64,000 nucleotides of DNA from Roseivirga sp. UBA6061 (GTDB taxonomy: Bacteria; Bacteroidota; Bacteroidia; Cytophagales; Cyclobacteriaceae), in the NCBI GenBank assembly GCA_002427745.1, contig DIYF01000146.1, positions 69,707-133,706 of the forward strand, written 5' to 3'. The notes under the pieces were generated by a model. It saw nothing but the letters and a program-made list of their open reading frames with translations, was not told the DNA's origin and made no database searches. The first letter of the stretch is position 1, and each line of letters opens with the position of its first letter. This document shows, one piece after another, positions 62,874 to 64,000 of the stretch. Both the position numbers and the translations under genes were made by a program.

Positions 62874-63467
62874 TTATCCATTTGTATTAAAGAGTTCTTC
62901 TAAATATTCATCAAAGGGTAATGCCTCAGCATAAGGTCTGCCCTGGTAAACATTCACCATTACCTTCACATAACTGGGTTTACGGTCAACGGCTACATGC
63001 TCCATCAACACATTACCATATCGCTGGTCTTCAAATTCCTTACCAGAATGTACCACATCAGGTTTCAAATACCATTTCTCGATGGTCTCTTCATAATCGC
63101 CCTTGTCCAGTATTCTGCGGTCTGCCTGAGCCAGCTTATAACCCAGGGTCAGGGTGCGATCTTTCAGATAATCGAAGAGGTGAAGAAAGGACTGGCTGGT
63201 AATGCTGTCATCATAAGAAAGCGCAAAGCCATTGGAGTAGCGTGTGTTTAAAAGGTGTACTTCCAGCGGAGACACGATGCCCAGCTTCTTCTTGTGATAT
63301 GCATTGTTCAGGTCATCCACCATGCCCACATGCTCCTCTCTGGCTACCCAGTCTGCATACTTTTCGGACTGTGAGGCAGACCTCACCAGGGGCTCGTGAA
63401 TTACCGGGGCGGCAGGTACTTCTTTTTTGCCAAATAGTTTAGAAAAAACCTCGTCAAAGAATGTCAT
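62874..63467 (-). CDS. Conserved hypothetical protein
   Basis: A 197-residue cytosolic protein without membrane segments or recognisable catalytic motif. It starts with an amphipathic helix (MTFFDEVFSKLFGKKE), and is rich in Tyr, Asp and Leu, with a Trp in the DWVAREEHVG segment and a late PSYVKVMVNVYQGRPYAEAL beta stretch. I do not recognise a family. It is 63 bp after the recQ stop and 5 bp before the exported protein, so it probably belongs to a recQ-downstream transcription unit. Confidence 0.7.
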   Translation of the reverse strand: MTFFDEVFSKLFGKKEVPAAPVIHEPLVRSASQSEKYADWVAREEHVGMVDDLNNAYHKKKLGIVSPLEVHLLNTRYSNGFALSYDDSITSQSFLHLFDYLKDRTLTLGYKLAQADRRILDKGDYEETIEKWYLKPDVVHSGKEFEDQRYGNVLMEHVAVDRKPSYVKVMVNVYQGRPYAEALPFDEYLEELFNTNG

Positions 63468-63530
63468 TTATCAGGGCCTGCAGCCGGATTAATTGAGAAT
63501 TGGAAGATACTGGATGTTAACGTAATAGTA

Positions 63531-64000
63531 CTACCTGGAAGTTCTAATTTTTCCAAAATCGTCATAGTAGAGCACACCATGGTCCAGGAGCTCAGAGACC
63601 TTTTGGGTAAAGAGCTTTTTATTTTCAGGATCCAGTACATCAACCAGTCCTTCCAGCGTAAGGTTTACCTCCTCATGCAAGAGCGCCTTGATCTGCTTTT
63701 CATAATGCTGGTTGAGCGCTGCATCACCACTGTGCTTTTTCTGGTCTACGCATACATCACAGACTTCACATCGGTCATAAGATACCTCTCCGAAATACTC
63801 AAGCAATTGCTGGGTTCTGCAGCGGTCTTCGTTATGAAGGTAGCTTATCACAGCCTCCATCTTTTCCATGGTAAGTTTTCTCCTGGCGTTAATGGCCGGA
63901 AGGTCCAGCACCAGCTGTTCCGCAGCTTCCCGGGGTCTGAGAAAGAGCAGTTGCGGTTTGTCTTTTCGCGGAAAATACTCCAGCACTCCCCGTTCCGCCA
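63531..64000 (-). CDS. recQ: RecQ-family DNA helicase, C-terminal part (runs off the window)
   Basis: The last 156 codons of a RecQ helicase; the reading frame is open to the window's right end. The Zn2+-binding domain is visible: MEAVISYLHNEDRCRTQQLL then YFGEVSYDRCEVCDVC, where Cys of DRC, and the C-x2-C pair plus the earlier Cys, are the metal ligands. A winged-helix remnant follows (LTLEGLVDVL, YYDDFGKIRTSR), and no HRDC domain is present after it. The N-terminal helicase motor is outside the window. Confidence 0.9.
   Translation of the reverse strand, partial: AERGVLEYFPRKDKPQLLFLRPREAAEQLVLDLPAINARRKLTMEKMEAVISYLHNEDRCRTQQLLEYFGEVSYDRCEVCDVCVDQKKHSGDAALNQHYEKQIKALLHEEVNLTLEGLVDVLDPENKKLFTQKVSELLDHGVLYYDDFGKIRTSR

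Noticed and set aside
1..64000. CRISPR arrays, tRNA/rRNA genes, insertion sequences, integrase or phage genes
   Set aside because: None seen: no regular spaced repeats, no tRNA-like cloverleaf or CCA ends noticed, and every large frame is a housekeeping or surface gene.

Overview
The window is a gene-dense chromosomal segment of a free-living member of the Bacteroidota, most likely class Cytophagia (order Cytophagales); the genus is not resolved. The evidence is a complete dcw division/cell-wall cluster with a PASTA-tailed FtsI and a Bacteroidota-type MraY, gliding/type IX secretion (T9SS) genes (GldA, a GldF-GldG fusion, PorP/SprF, proteins with type A and type B sorting tails), OmpA proteins with thrombospondin type 3 repeats, and promoter boxes of the TAnnTTTG type. 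Base composition looks even, and I saw no insertion sequence, phage, CRISPR array, tRNA or rRNA gene.

Layout. 1-1.7 kb: a VIT1/CCC1-type metal transporter between two paralogous DUF6090-like membrane proteins, the first cut by the window edge. 1.8-8.7 kb: assimilatory sulfur metabolism: APS reductase with a DUF2061 protein (minus strand), an Rrf2-family regulator, dnaN, then a plus-strand operon of a HEPN-tailed siroheme sulfite reductase, two siroheme synthesis enzymes and a rhodanese. The same CTAC-N7-GTAG element lies in both sulfur promoters and is a candidate operator. 8.8-19.3 kb: exported erythromycin-esterase-like protein, gliding ABC transporter (GldA, GldF-GldG fusion) with an SDR enzyme, YbjQ protein plus an unlisted 45-residue membrane peptide, M20 peptidase, purine nucleoside phosphorylase, flavin reductase and a lipoprotein. 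19.6-35.3 kb: the dcw cluster on the minus strand, mraZ-rsmH-ftsL-ftsI-murE-mraY-murD-ftsW-murG-murC-ftsQ-ftsA-ftsZ, preceded by four exact 10-bp MraZ boxes. The murG frame has no ATG, GTG or TTG and seems to begin at ATA. 35.6-50.4 kb: OmpA protein, CoA transferase, three small lipoproteins (two are tandem TonB-receptor plug domains without a barrel), polyprenyl synthase, LpxR-like protein, BioF-like enzyme, a glycerophosphate acyltransferase-gpsA pair, a BamA/TamA-like outer-membrane protein, an M48 protease and PorP/SprF. 50.6-64 kb: a 1766-residue T9SS type B surface protein, pgk, Sua5, a TPR lipoprotein, a BNR-repeat T9SS type A protein, a Nudix enzyme, two unknown genes and the end of recQ.

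How the parts work together. Sulfate assimilation proceeds through CysH (APS to sulfite) and the sulfite reductase (sulfite to sulfide); CobA and the SirC/Met8-like protein supply its siroheme, and the Rrf2 protein is the obvious candidate regulator. The dcw genes make lipid II and the divisome in one tightly overlapping unit under MraZ. Surface biology is represented by T9SS parts and cargo. No clearly new multi-gene system is visible; the most unusual points are the non-standard start codons (murG, the BamA-like gene), the shared sulfur operator, the barrel-less plug lipoproteins, and the GldF-GldG and sulfite reductase-HEPN fusions.
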